64,000 nucleotides of DNA from assembly GCF_014839835.1 (NCBI RefSeq), contig NC_071624.1:18619675-18683674 (forward strand), written 5' to 3'. Source of the DNA: Dryobates pubescens (lineage: Eukaryota; Chordata; Aves; Piciformes; Picidae). Below are positions 12,388-24,100 of this stretch, piece by piece. A program made the translations under genes and the position numbers. Positions within the stretch are counted from its first letter, which is position 1. Each line of letters begins with the position of its first letter. Below the pieces are notes generated by a model, which was not told where the DNA came from, did not search any database, and was given only the letters and a program-made list of their open reading frames with translations.

Positions 12388-12612
12388 TTCAGTCTTTTTC
12401 TCCTTTCCTTCCCCCTTTTTTTAGTCTTTTTCTCCTTTCCTTTTCCCTTTTTTTTTAGTCTTTTCCTCCTTTCCTTTTCCTTTTTTTTGGTCTTTTCCTC
12501 CTTTCCTTTTCCCTTTTTTTTGGTCTTTTCCTCCTTTCCTTTTCCCTTTTTTTTGGTCTTTTCCTCCTTTCCTTTTCCCTTTTTTTTGGTCTTTTTCTCC
12601 TTTCCTTTTTTT
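12388..12612 (+). repeat. 33-nt pyrimidine minisatellite in the TSC22D2 3'UTR
   Basis: About seven tandem copies of a 33-nt unit of the form GGTC-T4-CC-T-CC-T3-CC-T4-CCC-T8. The first copies have AG in place of GG; the last four are nearly identical, which suggests recent expansion. More degenerate C/T sequence runs back to about 12300. Confidence 0.85.
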
Positions 12613-12812
12613 CCCCTCTTTCCATAATGCACATCCTTGATGTATTTTTTTTTTTTTAGTGGTTGGTTGGTTTTTGTTTTTCTCTCATTCACAACTTTCT
12701 TTGCTGTCTAGCATGAATCTGCATGACCTATAATCTTTGAACCACTTTCGTACCTCATGTTTTTATCCAGCACTCTTTATTGTACTATGTAATAAGTCTG
12801 TGAACAATGTCA

Positions 12813-12818
12813 AATAAA
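12813..12818 (+). terminator. TSC22D2 polyadenylation signal
   Basis: AATAAA in the sequence gtcaaataaagaaag, about 1.7 kb after the stop codon. Alternative AATAAA hexamers lie at 12893 and 13024. Confidence 0.6.
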
Positions 12819-13258
12819 GAAAGAACAGCTGGTGTTGGTGGAGCTGAAGCTAGTGTGCTGAGCACTAGTTGTGAAACAAAACAAAAAAAAAAAATAAATG
12901 AAGTGAGCCATCTTTTGTTCATTTAAAAATGGTGTTTTGAATTTCGTATGCAGGAAAAAAGGAAAAAAAAATCAACAAAAACAGGTTTTTTTTTTTTGTT
13001 ACATTGCAGATTTTAATGTATTTAATAAATGCAACATGCAGATTAAGTGCAGTGTATACTGAGTATTTAAATTAAAAAAAAAAAAACCCCAAACACCACC
13101 AAAACCCAAATTGTACATTTCATAAATAACAATTTCAGGAGGAGGCCATCATCTGTGTTAACTGAGGCAGCGTCAGAGGGATGTACAAATCTGCTTTAAC
13201 ACCTTTCCTGAAATTCAAGGGCAGTTTTGTTGCATTTTCTTTTTGGCTGTAGGTAGGT

Positions 13259-13822
13259 CTTGAGCACAGCCCCTGTGAGGAGAGGCTAAGGGAGCTGGAG
13301 AAGAGGAGGTTTAGGGGAGACCTTCACAGTATCAGTATCACCAAGGTTGGAAGAGATCTCAAAGATCGAGTCCAACCTGTCACCACAGACCTCATGACTT
13401 GACATGGCACTTGCTGCCATGGTCTCAATCCCCTCTTGAACTCCTCCAGGGATGGCGACTCCACCACCTCCCTGGGCAGCACATTCCACCTTATTGCTCT
13501 CTGCAACTACCTGAAACGAGGTTGTAGCCAGGTGGGGGTTGGTCTCTTCTCCCAGGCAGCCAGCACCATAACAAGGGGACACAGTCTCATGCTGTGCCAG
13601 GGGAAGTTTATGCTCAAGGAGAAGGTTCTTCCCAGAAGGAGTAATTGGCCATTGGAATGTGCTGCCCAGGGAGGTGGTGGAGTCACCGTTCCTGGAGGTG
13701 TTAAAAAAAAACATTGGATATGGCACTTGGAGCAGTGGTTTAGTTGTCAGGAGGTGTTAGGTAATAGGTTGGACTTGATGATCTGTGAGGTCTTTTCCAA
13801 CCTGGCTGCTTCTATGATTCTG
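13259..13822 (+). mobile_element. CR1 LINE fragment interrupted by a second CR1
   Basis: Outer copy in two parts, 13259–13324 and 13493–13822. Without the insert the text reads on directly from GGGGAGACCTT to ATTGCTCTCTGCAACTACC, as in other copies here. Ends TTTTCCAACCTGGCTGCTTC and a TATGATTCTG tail. Confidence 0.88.
13325..13487 (-). mobile_element. Nested CR1 LINE 3' fragment (minus)
   Basis: Inserted in reverse orientation in the CR1 above and flanked by a 5-bp direct repeat ACCTT (13320–13324 and 13488–13492). Its 3' end, next to the left repeat, is a short reiterated AGTATC-type tail. Confidence 0.85.
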
Positions 13823-15079
13823 TTGTTGCAGTAGTGCTGTTTGTTCTCAGAAAAATGGAGGAAGGTAATTTGAGTGAGCCACTAACAGCTTAACACCAAA
13901 ATGACAACAGCTTCTCTCTTACTGTAGGAAAAGCAGGATTGTGATGCTGGCAGTGACCCTGATGGGTTTGGGTTTGCACTCGTGTGTAAATTAACATCTA
14001 GCTGTGTGCTGGGGTGTGAGACAGTTTGGTGTCTGGTGTGTCAGACCCTAGTATTCCCCTTGGAGAAGGTCCCACAAGAGCAGCCTGCACTGTGCCCTCA
14101 CCAGAGCCCTGAGTCCTTGTCCTGCTGTGCCTTAACCTGCAAATGTTTGCTTCAGAATTGTGTCATGCTTGTGTGTATCTCGCTCTGGTTGAGTTGATGT
14201 ATTAGGTGAAGCACAATGGAAGAAGCAGCTCTGGGAACTGTGTGTTTTGGTGTCTAGAGATCACAAGGAAGATCTTGTCCAGTCTTCCAGAAACCTGGAG
14301 TCTCACACGTTCCTGGTAAGCATGGGTTCAGAGCAGTCAGGTGTTTGTGTGTGTACATTAATGAGTACTAAGTGATGCACTAAAATGGCTTTCACTTCAG
14401 TTGTAGATCAGTGCTCCTGGCCTGCTGTAAGCACGTGTGTTAAGTGCTGTAAATCCTGCAGTGAAACCAGCTTTGCACACAAACCAGGAAACAAAACATA
14501 CCAGTGGTTAAGTGCTTTACCTCCTCTGTGAGCAGTTGCTCTCCAGCCATGCATAAGGATGGAGCTGGTAAAGTAAGTGAAAAGGGACACATTGGGGGAC
14601 TTCTGTGAAAGCTGTCATTAAAACCGCTGTAATTGTCAGTTGTGAGGGAGTGACAGAAAGATGTTTGAAAGTGAAGTTGTAAATGTCCTGCTGGTGATGA
14701 GAGTAGAGGATGGAGCTGGTGAGAAAGTCCTGAGCACCTCTGTGTCCTGTGGAGCTGCTGTCTGAGTGTCTCCTTCCCTCTCCTGTGACACTTCTGATCT
14801 CATGGACAGTTAGTCGTCTTTGTGCCAGCTCTGCTCCATAGCCACGGTTAGATCCACTTAACAGGTAAGGAAAAAACAAAAGCATTCGGTAAAGCTGCTG
14901 AAAATAGGGGATAGAACAAAGACCAGACTGATCCTGTTAGGAATCCTTTGTTTGCTTTGCTCTGCTCCTGTCAGGCCTGGGTTTGGTTTTCGGTTTTCGT
15001 TTTCTCCTAGTGGTAGGTCGTGTTAGCTCTAAATGCCAACTGCTTGCTGTAAGATGGCAGGAGAGAGAGGGTCTTTGAA
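13823..15079. other. Intergenic, no gene seen
   Basis: Between TSC22D2 and the CpG-rich tract. No coding exon, RNA gene or CR1 fragment recognised. Confidence 0.5.
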
Positions 15080-17000
15080 TTGCTGCTGCCTCTTCGCAGA
15101 GGTGGTTCGAGGCTGCTGTTGCGGAGAGGCAGTCACCGCAACTCCGCAGTGTGAGAAGGTCACCGCGATGTCATTAAACGTCTGGTTTCGGAGAGGGAGA
15201 AGCAGGGCTCGCCGGCAGGCAGCTGTGTCGCTGTCGGGCATCTCTGGCTGCTGCGCGGCTTTGTGTGTGCGGTGTCCGCCTGCCTTTGTTGTCCTGCCGT
15301 GTGACAGCCCAGCCATGGCCATCAGCCGCCACTGGGGTTGGGGGACAGGGACTGGCCGCGCCCGCTGCCTTCTGCGGCTCTCCGCCAGCCCCCGCCTTCG
15401 GGTGCTCCCCGTGGGGAACGGCTGCGTGGGGAGCTGCGTGTGGCAGTTGTCTCCTGAGGTGTGACGCTGGTCTCTGTGGGAAGCTGCTGTAACACGGGTC
15501 CCTGAAATCATCCCCAGCTTCAGCCTCCCGAGCGGAGCAGGGGCTCGGCTCCGAGACCCGCTGTGCTTTGAAACGGGGCTGGCCCCACAGCTTGGGCGTG
15601 CTCGGCATGGGTGGGAGGGACGAAGCCATTGTGATGCCTCCGTGGCAGAGCTCACCTGAGCAGAAGAGTCTTAAAGTGATGGTGCTCAGCTCTGGTGGCT
15701 CTGAATGGGTCCCTGCATCTCAGAGGGTGTGCCAGAACGTGCAGGGAAAGGCTACGACAGCAATGGAAGAGGCAGAGAAAAGCTTGGTGAGGGGAGCCTG
15801 AGGGGGCTGTGGCCGGCTCGAAGGCTGGGGAAGGCTGACCCGACGAGCTCAGTCTCCAGGCGGGGTGAGCAGGGGGCGGTTGTTCTCCAGCTCTCGCTGA
15901 CAGCACAGACTTTCACAAGTAGCAGAAAGTGAACTTTGGGGCTGGGTGCCACAGGACGTTGTGGAGGAGGTAGGATGTTCTAACAGGGGTTAGCTAAGCA
16001 AATTCTTGGGCAACAAGCTGGTGAAAAGGGATGTGCTCACACCAACACAGCACTTCTGGCTGGGAGGAGAAGAGCAGGGTGGGGATTGGGCTACAAAGGG
16101 CAGCTGAACTTCTCTGTCCTTCGCAGCGTCTCCCCCTGTCGCTGCTGGAGGCACAGCAATGGGCTAGTCAGGGCCTATCTTGTCTGAAAATAAGCAAATT
16201 CACAGCAGGTTGTGCTGGAAGGTTAGACTGCAGTCGTGTGTCAGCCCGGCAAATTAGCGTGAGTTTGGGCAAGCGTCGTTGTGTGTCTTTTCAGATACCT
16301 CCGTGCCTGGGGGCCATGCCAGCCCCTGCTCAGCCAGGGGCTGAACCAGAGGCTGCTGCTGTGGCAGGCGGCAGAGATAACGCTGGCTGCGAGGCTGCCT
16401 TTGCTCGGCACTGGGGGCTTCCACTGTGGACCCCTTACATCGGGGTTATGGAGCCCTGGCTGCTCCGCCGTCCCGGGGGAATTGGACGGGGGGCAGGGCC
16501 AGGCAGCAGGCGGAGATTCCCAGCGCAGAGGATGAAGCGCCCGGTTCCACCGTGGGGTCGGGCTCGGAGCAGCTGCCACGCGGGAAGGGGCGAGGTTTGC
16601 GACCGAGCCCAGCGCGCTTCGCACGCCGGTACCCGCTGATCCGGCGGCGGGGAAACGGCAGTGGCCTCCCGTCCCACGGGGTCTGCCCCGGCCGCCCGGC
16701 GTTCGTCGTGACCTGCGAGCCGCAGCTGGGCCGAGCACGGCTCTGGTCCCGCAGGCGCTGCGGCGCGGAGCCGCCCGGCTGTGGCAGCCGCCGGCCACGG
16801 GGCGGCGCTGCGGGCAGGCAGGGGCGGAGCGGAAGGAGGGGGCGCTAAAGGTCTGCGGCCTGCTGCTGGGCCCCGCGGAGCCCCTGGGCCTGGGCTCGCC
16901 GGGGGTGAGGGCTGGAGGAGCCCTCTTCTGCAGGGGCTTCTCTCCGGAGCGCCCGGGGAGGGCTGCACTGTGCCCGGGTTCTTCCCCGAGGTCGTTCTCA
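15080..17000. promoter_or_regulatory. CpG-rich tract without a recognised gene
   Basis: Two CpG-dense blocks (about 15080–15640 and 16440–16990) separated by sequence of lower CpG content. The second holds a GC box and an ETS-like word (GGGGCGGAGCGGAAGG near 16822). No protein family is recognisable in any frame; the open frames overlap on both strands, as expected from GC content. Could be the promoter of an unannotated noncoding transcript or a distal regulatory island of TSC22D2 or SERP1. Confidence 0.5.
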
Positions 17001-18968
17001 GCTCCACTGAGGCTGGCCTCCTGCTCTGCCTTTTACACGTCTACCACTCTCCCTGCTGCCTGTGTTAACTGTTTGCACAAGCTACAGTCTGTGCGCTGCC
17101 AAGTTAATGATGGTTGCAAAAGAGGAGAAATTCTTCTCCCGTAGTCATTTAACCCCCTTACAGCTCTCTAAAGTCGATGGGTGACCTCTGCTGTGCACCC
17201 ATACGTTTACAGCTGCGTGGTTACACGTGGACGACTTCATCTGGCAGGTCAGTTTTACCGATGGGTATTTTTCATGTCAGCTGGGGGTTGATCATTTTTG
17301 TGCCATACTCAGGTGAAGGGAAGCTTGCAGCACGGTCCCAGCAGCGGCTGCTGCTTCTTTTGAGGGGTGTGAAACAGCAGAGCTGGGACTGCATTCCCTG
17401 TGCTGCACCGGCTGCAGCGCGAGTCCTGCTGCAATGGCAAGCTCAGGAAGGCAGGGCAGGAGAGGACGGGCTGACCTGCCTGGGGAAGCAAAACGTGTGC
17501 TCCAGGGCCCTCACAGCAAATGAAGGTGGTTTTTTTTCCCCTATGTTTAAATGGAATTTCTCATACTTCAGTGTGCCTATTGCTGCGTGTTCTGTTACTT
17601 GTCATATCCACCTGAGCCTCTCTCAGTCCCTGCTTCATCAGATCGACTTTGCAGCCCTGTGAGGGGCTCCAGCATGTCCCTGTCCTCATTGTACTGGGAG
17701 CTTGGCAGCAGCAGCAGGTGCAGCACCCTAGATGTGCTCAGCAGCACTGAGCAGAGGGGAGCAAGACCTCAACCTGCTTGTGGCACTCTTTGTAGCCCCA
17801 GGCCTTTGCCTGCAGAGCGGCTTGTACCAGTGGCTTATCTGTAGCAGCTGGTTTATAGTGGAGTTTCATGCTGCTGCTAGCAGCACAGCTAGCACAGTGT
17901 GTCAGCCAAGATTCAGTCCTCACCATCCCCTTGCCAGCCCCTACTCCACCAGCTTGTCCACAAGGCCATGACAGCAGGCTCTGCCAAAGAGGAGGTAAGC
18001 AGTGTCCTGTCCTCCACTGAGGCAGTGATCTCCTGACAGAGGGTTTGTGGGTTGCATGCTTTTTGCCATGTGTAAATCCATGGCTGCTCCCAACCACTTT
18101 CTTGTCCTCTCTGTACCTGGAAGTGGTTTCCAGGAGGCTTTGCTCTATCACCTCAGGGTGGTGAGGTGGGGCAGACCAGCCTGTGGTTCCCCAGATCCTC
18201 CTGCTCACCCTTGCTGAATGCAGGTGTGGTATTTGCTTTCCTACAGTCCTCAAGACTCTCTCTTGCAGGTGCATCCTTTCAGGCCCCCCAGACTTGTGTA
18301 TGCCCAATTTAAATGTTCCCTAACCTGAGCCCTCCTCACTACTGTGATTACCTGAGAGACCTTCACTGGGCCCTGGGTTGCTGTTCCATGCTGCACTTAG
18401 AAGCAGCTGCTGCACATCCTTTCATCTGTGCATGAGTAACTATGTGCTTCTGCTCTGAACACAGCAGAGCTGAGCACCACCAACACCAGGGCGCTGTGTC
18501 TGCACCACAGCATGCAGATCTCTCCTACAGGTTTGACCTTCAAAGCTCGCTAAAACCACTGTGAACGTTCAGGTGGCCACAGCCCCTGGTGAGGCTGCGC
18601 AAGCAGCGTCACTGCTGTGCTCTGGGAGCCAACACCTCCGTTAGCAGCTGGAACCGGTCAGACAGCTCAGGCCTCCGCTGCACCCTGGGGACCAGGGAAT
18701 AGATGGGGGTGGGGGAGTAGCCACCTGCCACTCCCCACGGGGACAGGGGAGCAGCACCAGGTCCCTTCCCAGTGAGTCCTAATGGCTCAGGGTCACCATG
18801 TCACAGCTCCACCCCCCCAAGAGTGGGTTTGCTGCAGCAATGTGGTTCCTCTCAAGGAGGAAGGGAGAGAAGCTGCTCTCGGGGTGAGGCTGCCCAGCTC
18901 AACCACACTTTCCCCCGCCGCCCTCCCCCCCCCAGGCACCATTCCAGCAACCTCAAAACGAACACAGC
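17001..18968. other. Intergenic, no gene seen
   Basis: Downstream of the SERP1 3' end. No exon, RNA gene or CR1 fragment recognised. Contains a C-rich stretch near 18915–18935. Confidence 0.5.
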
Positions 18969-18985
18969 TGGCGTTTGGAAAGAAC

Positions 18986-18991
18986 TTTATT
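18986..18991 (-). terminator. SERP1 distal polyadenylation signal
   Basis: AATAAA on the minus strand, within a short A/T-rich patch that breaks the surrounding GC-rich sequence. Confidence 0.6.
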
Positions 18992-20242
18992 TAAAACCAG
19001 AGATTATACATCCTTCCCCCCCACCACGTACAAAACACAGGTGACCGAGGCCAGGGAGCAGTGGCGGCGTGCCCCTAGCGGCGCCGGCTCGCGCCGGGCC
19101 CCGCCGATTCCGTACAGAACCGCGACCGCTCGTACAAAGCTCTCCTTCCTCACGGGTAACAGCCGTTGCATTATCTCTACAGGAAGCAATTTTCCTATTA
19201 CTTCTAACATAACCAGACTTTGTCTTCTGCTAAGAACCCCGAAGGAAAAAGAGAAGGATAACCTTCCTTTAGCCACGGCGCAGAGGAGCGGAGCGACGTC
19301 AGCCTGCCTGTTATGGCCGCAGACAGCAGGAGGCCAGCGCAAAGCCTGGGCCAGCAGCAGCAGAACACGATCAATAGCAGCATTTTCCACCGTGATCTCA
19401 AGTGACAGCTGGCTACAGGTGTAGGAGGGTGCGTTTTCCTGTTCTTCTGTCTGTTTGGTGGTTTGTTAATTTTAAGTCAGTCTCACTGAGAAGGGTCATC
19501 CGTAGGGAAGCAGTTAACTACTGGGTCCATCGTTAGACAGAATGGAGCTGTAAGCAGGATTTACCTTAAATAGGATTAAATATAGATTGCAAGACCACAC
19601 CACGCTCTGCAGGTGCTGCACACGGAAGCGGAACGGTCAGCAGGAAGGGCAGGGTCCCTGCACCTGCACGGAACATTCCCAAACAACATCAGCAAGTGTA
19701 GAACAACCACCACCACTCGTTGAAGGTTGTCCATGAAGTATTTACAACCGGCGGCAGGCACGGGGTGGGGGGAAGTCTCCGGCCCATGTCTGTGAGATGT
19801 CACCACGGGGTGGTGTCAAGAGGCGGCTGCTGCTCCGTCGGGCCAGTTCCTAACCAACGCCGCTAATGCTACACAAACAAGCATTCCATGTTCAGTAGGA
19901 CAGGAGGGACGGGACAGCTTGTGCCGTGGGAAGCGTTGGGGCACTGCCACATGCTGCAGTGGGGCTACTCTACGCGTACAGGGGACGATGCGCTCGGGTA
20001 AGCCTCAGGGAACCGCGCGGCCCAGCTGCTTCGCTATCAACATGCTTCAGGCTCCAGCCACTATAGAAACCCCGGCTTCAGACCTTAAATAAAACCATTT
20101 CCAGCTATACAGAGACTGGCACAGACCTCGGGCCGGTGCTTACAACAATGCCAACGTGGGTACAGCGGAACAGATCCACAGCGCACAGGACTGGGCACCT
20201 CACCCAATAAGTAGGTCCACGATTGTAGATCAACAATAGAAC

Positions 20243-20248
20243 TTTATT
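20243..20248 (-). terminator. SERP1 proximal polyadenylation signal
   Basis: AATAAA on the minus strand (tttatt on plus), about 215 nt after the stop. Confidence 0.65.
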
Positions 20249-20272
20249 GCTTTATACATGTGGTGCTGTTCA

Positions 20273-21198
<926 letters not shown>

Positions 21199-24100
21199 AT
21201 GGCGCCCCCCGCGCCGCTGCTGGCAGGTGAGTGGGACCCGGGCCGCGGCAGGGCGAGCGCAGGGCCGCGGGCCCTGGCTGGGGCTGGTGGCGGGCGCGCA
21301 GCAGTCGAGTCCGAGTCAGGCTGGCGTGGCCCAGCGCCGTCCCCAGGGCGCGCCGCCGCGGCGTGGCCGGGCCTGCGTTCCCTGGGTTCGGGCAGGACCT
21401 CGCTGGGCCTCCTGGACACGCTCAGCTCTTGGTACGAGGTCAGGCATACCCCTGGGGCTGCTGGTCCCCGTCCCTTCTCCGGCCCCGCCGGTGGATCTCT
21501 GAGGGGAGTGTGAAACCGTGGCTTTTAAAGCTTGCTTGTTCTTCTTGGGGGGGTTAATTGGCTACTGTGGCCATATGGGAAGTGGTGAAAGGCTCCTGGT
21601 TACACTGCCTGAGCAGGCAGAGTGACTGAGCAGGAGTAGGGCATGCCCCTTCTCCCAGCCCGGCTGCTCTGGGACTTGGAGCAGGTGGTGGCAGCCCGGC
21701 GGATTCGGGGCATGGGGACCGCCCCTCAGGGGCTTCTGCAAAATGGTTGCAAGAGCTCAGAGCTGCCTGGAGCACCTCCACTGTGTTTTGTGGACTCATT
21801 AAGCTGTAGGAATTGTGCATTTCCCCCCACATCTGTCGTAGTGGTGTTTTCTCCACACTAATGAACTGCTGCTGCAGAAGGTTTCCTGTGTATTAACTTC
21901 CCAAGTGCTAACAGAGAGGTGCAGTAAGGACACGTGCTGGTTAAAAGAGCACCTCCGAAGAGCGGTGTAAGGATGCTTGGTGCAGATGCTGCTGTCACCC
22001 AGGCATTGCTGTGTCCTTTAATGTGGCTCCAGCTGAGTGGGAGTGGGGCCATTTTCCTGTCAGAGCTCCCTGCCCTGCTGGCACTGCCACAGCTGCAGAA
22101 CCTGCAGCCTGACCCCGGGCAGGCCTTGCTTTCTTGAGTCTTGGTTGACATGACAAACCTGGCACCTCAGTAGGCAGCTTTGGTGTCCCATGAAAAGGCA
22201 TAAAACACAGCTAATGCTGCTTAATAATTGCCCACTGGTGGTTTTCACTTTCAATTCTAACAGCTGCATGAAAAAATGTGGTTTATTCTCTAATGATTCA
22301 AACTGCATGGTTTTGCATTGATCTGCCTTTATTCCTTGTTTATTTTCTACTGCCTTAAGCTTAGCAATGTCTGTGGAAAGAATGAAGCTTGACACAGATT
22401 TTGTATATTGCTATTTGTTCCATGTCTTGTGTTTTTCAAGTTGAATTTCAGTATTGAAACTAGCAATAGGGCAAACCCTGTCTCAGCAGAAAAAGAAATC
22501 AGTGCCAGATAATCTTTCTGTGGTAGATGTTCCTCCTGTGCTTAGGCAGTTAATCCTCGCTTCAGGGAGGAGCCAGGCAGCCTCCTTTAGCTCCACTGTG
22601 CAGGACTCATGTGCAGTTGTTGCAGTAGTGAAGAATTTTCAGCTTCTGCAAGATGGGCTTCATGCCTCCTGCAGCAGGGCCAGGAGCTGAGGATTGTGCC
22701 AGGAGAAGTGGAGAGCAGGGTGCATGGCTGTGGGAATGCTGAGGCTGGCAGCAGCTGTCCTACTTCAGTCCTTTGCTGCTGACAGTTGTGAGCTGGTTGC
22801 TGTTGTGTCTGCAGAGGTGTACAGCAAATTGGTGCCTCAGCTGCCTGTGTGTTGTGTCAGAGCTCCTGGGGTGGATCAGCTCAGCTCCTTCACATATCCA
22901 GAAAATGATTGGAGGGCTGGAGCTCCTCTCCTATTAGGACAGACTGAGGGAGTTGGGGTTGTTCAGTCTGGAAAAGAGAAGGCTCCCAGGAGACCTAATT
23001 GTGGCCTTCCAGGATCTGAAGGGGGCTACAAGAAAGCTGGGGAGAGACTTGTTAGGGTGTCAGGGAATGATAGGACTGGGGGGGGGGATGGAAAAAAACT
23101 AGAAGTTGGTACATTCAGATCGGATGTCAGGAAGAAGTTCTTCCCCATGAGGGTGGTGAGAGCCTAGCACAGGTTGCTCAGGGAGATGGTGGAAGCCTCA
23201 TCCCTGGAGGTTTTTAAGGCCAGGCTGGAGGTGGCTGTGAGCAACCTGCTGCAGTGTGAGGCCCATGGCAGAGGGGCTTGGAACTGGCTGAGCCTTGAGG
23301 TCCCTTCCAAGCCTGACAATTCTATGATTCACCACCCTGTGCTGCCTCAGATGAAGGCAGGAGTCTCAGCACTGTTATGCTCTGAGTTGCATCCTTTTCT
23401 TTTTCACTCTCAAATGCAAGCAGGGGGAAAAATGTGCCTGCAGGTCTCAAGGTTTGACTCATTAGAAAAAGGACATCTCTTGCTTGTGGATGACTTTCTG
23501 AGTTAGCAATGAGTAGCTGTGTGTTTCCTCTTGCAGTGAGAGGATCCGAAGGGCTGTATATGGTGAACGGGCCCCCCAGCTTCACAGAGAGCACAGCGTT
23601 CCAGAGGTACTGTTCTTGACCCTCTTCCTGGTCTCTTGCACAAGACAAGTCATTTCCTAAAAAGTAGAGAATTAAAAAAAAATAGCCATACAAATGGAAG
23701 TGAAGTTTTACTTAACTGCCAGTGGTTCAGCAAGTGGCTGGGTGTGAAGGCTTTCCACTCGCCCCCCTTGCGACTGCCGAGGCGGTGATCACTGAATGCC
23801 CCCATGGGGAGGTGATTGCACTGCTCCAAAGTGCTGCTCAGCAGGACAACTGACCTGTTGCTGTTTCATTTTGGCTGTTTGGATTCTGATGTGCACTTCT
23901 CATTCCTTAGGGACTCTGGGAAAAACTGCAAGGCTGTTGCTTTCAGCAAGGATGGCTCCCTCTTTGCCTGGTGCAACGGAGAGAAGTTGGTGCATTTTAT
24001 GATACTGATCATTTAGTTTGTGTGAAATAAACTCCTCAGTTGTGCCCCATTTACCCTTCTTTGTGTAAAGGCTGTTGCCAAGTGGCAAATTGTTCCTGCC

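Larger units (their letters stand above)
11137..12840 (+). other. TSC22D2: TSC22D2 3' untranslated region
   Basis: Follows the stop at 11136. It is strikingly U-rich, with many runs of 8–13 T and a C/T minisatellite at about 12388–12612. A canonical AATAAA at 12813–12818 suggests an end near 12840; further AATAAA copies at 12893–12898 and 13024–13029 could serve longer transcripts. The long minus-strand open frame over this region is simply poly-Lys from T runs and is not a gene. Confidence 0.8.
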
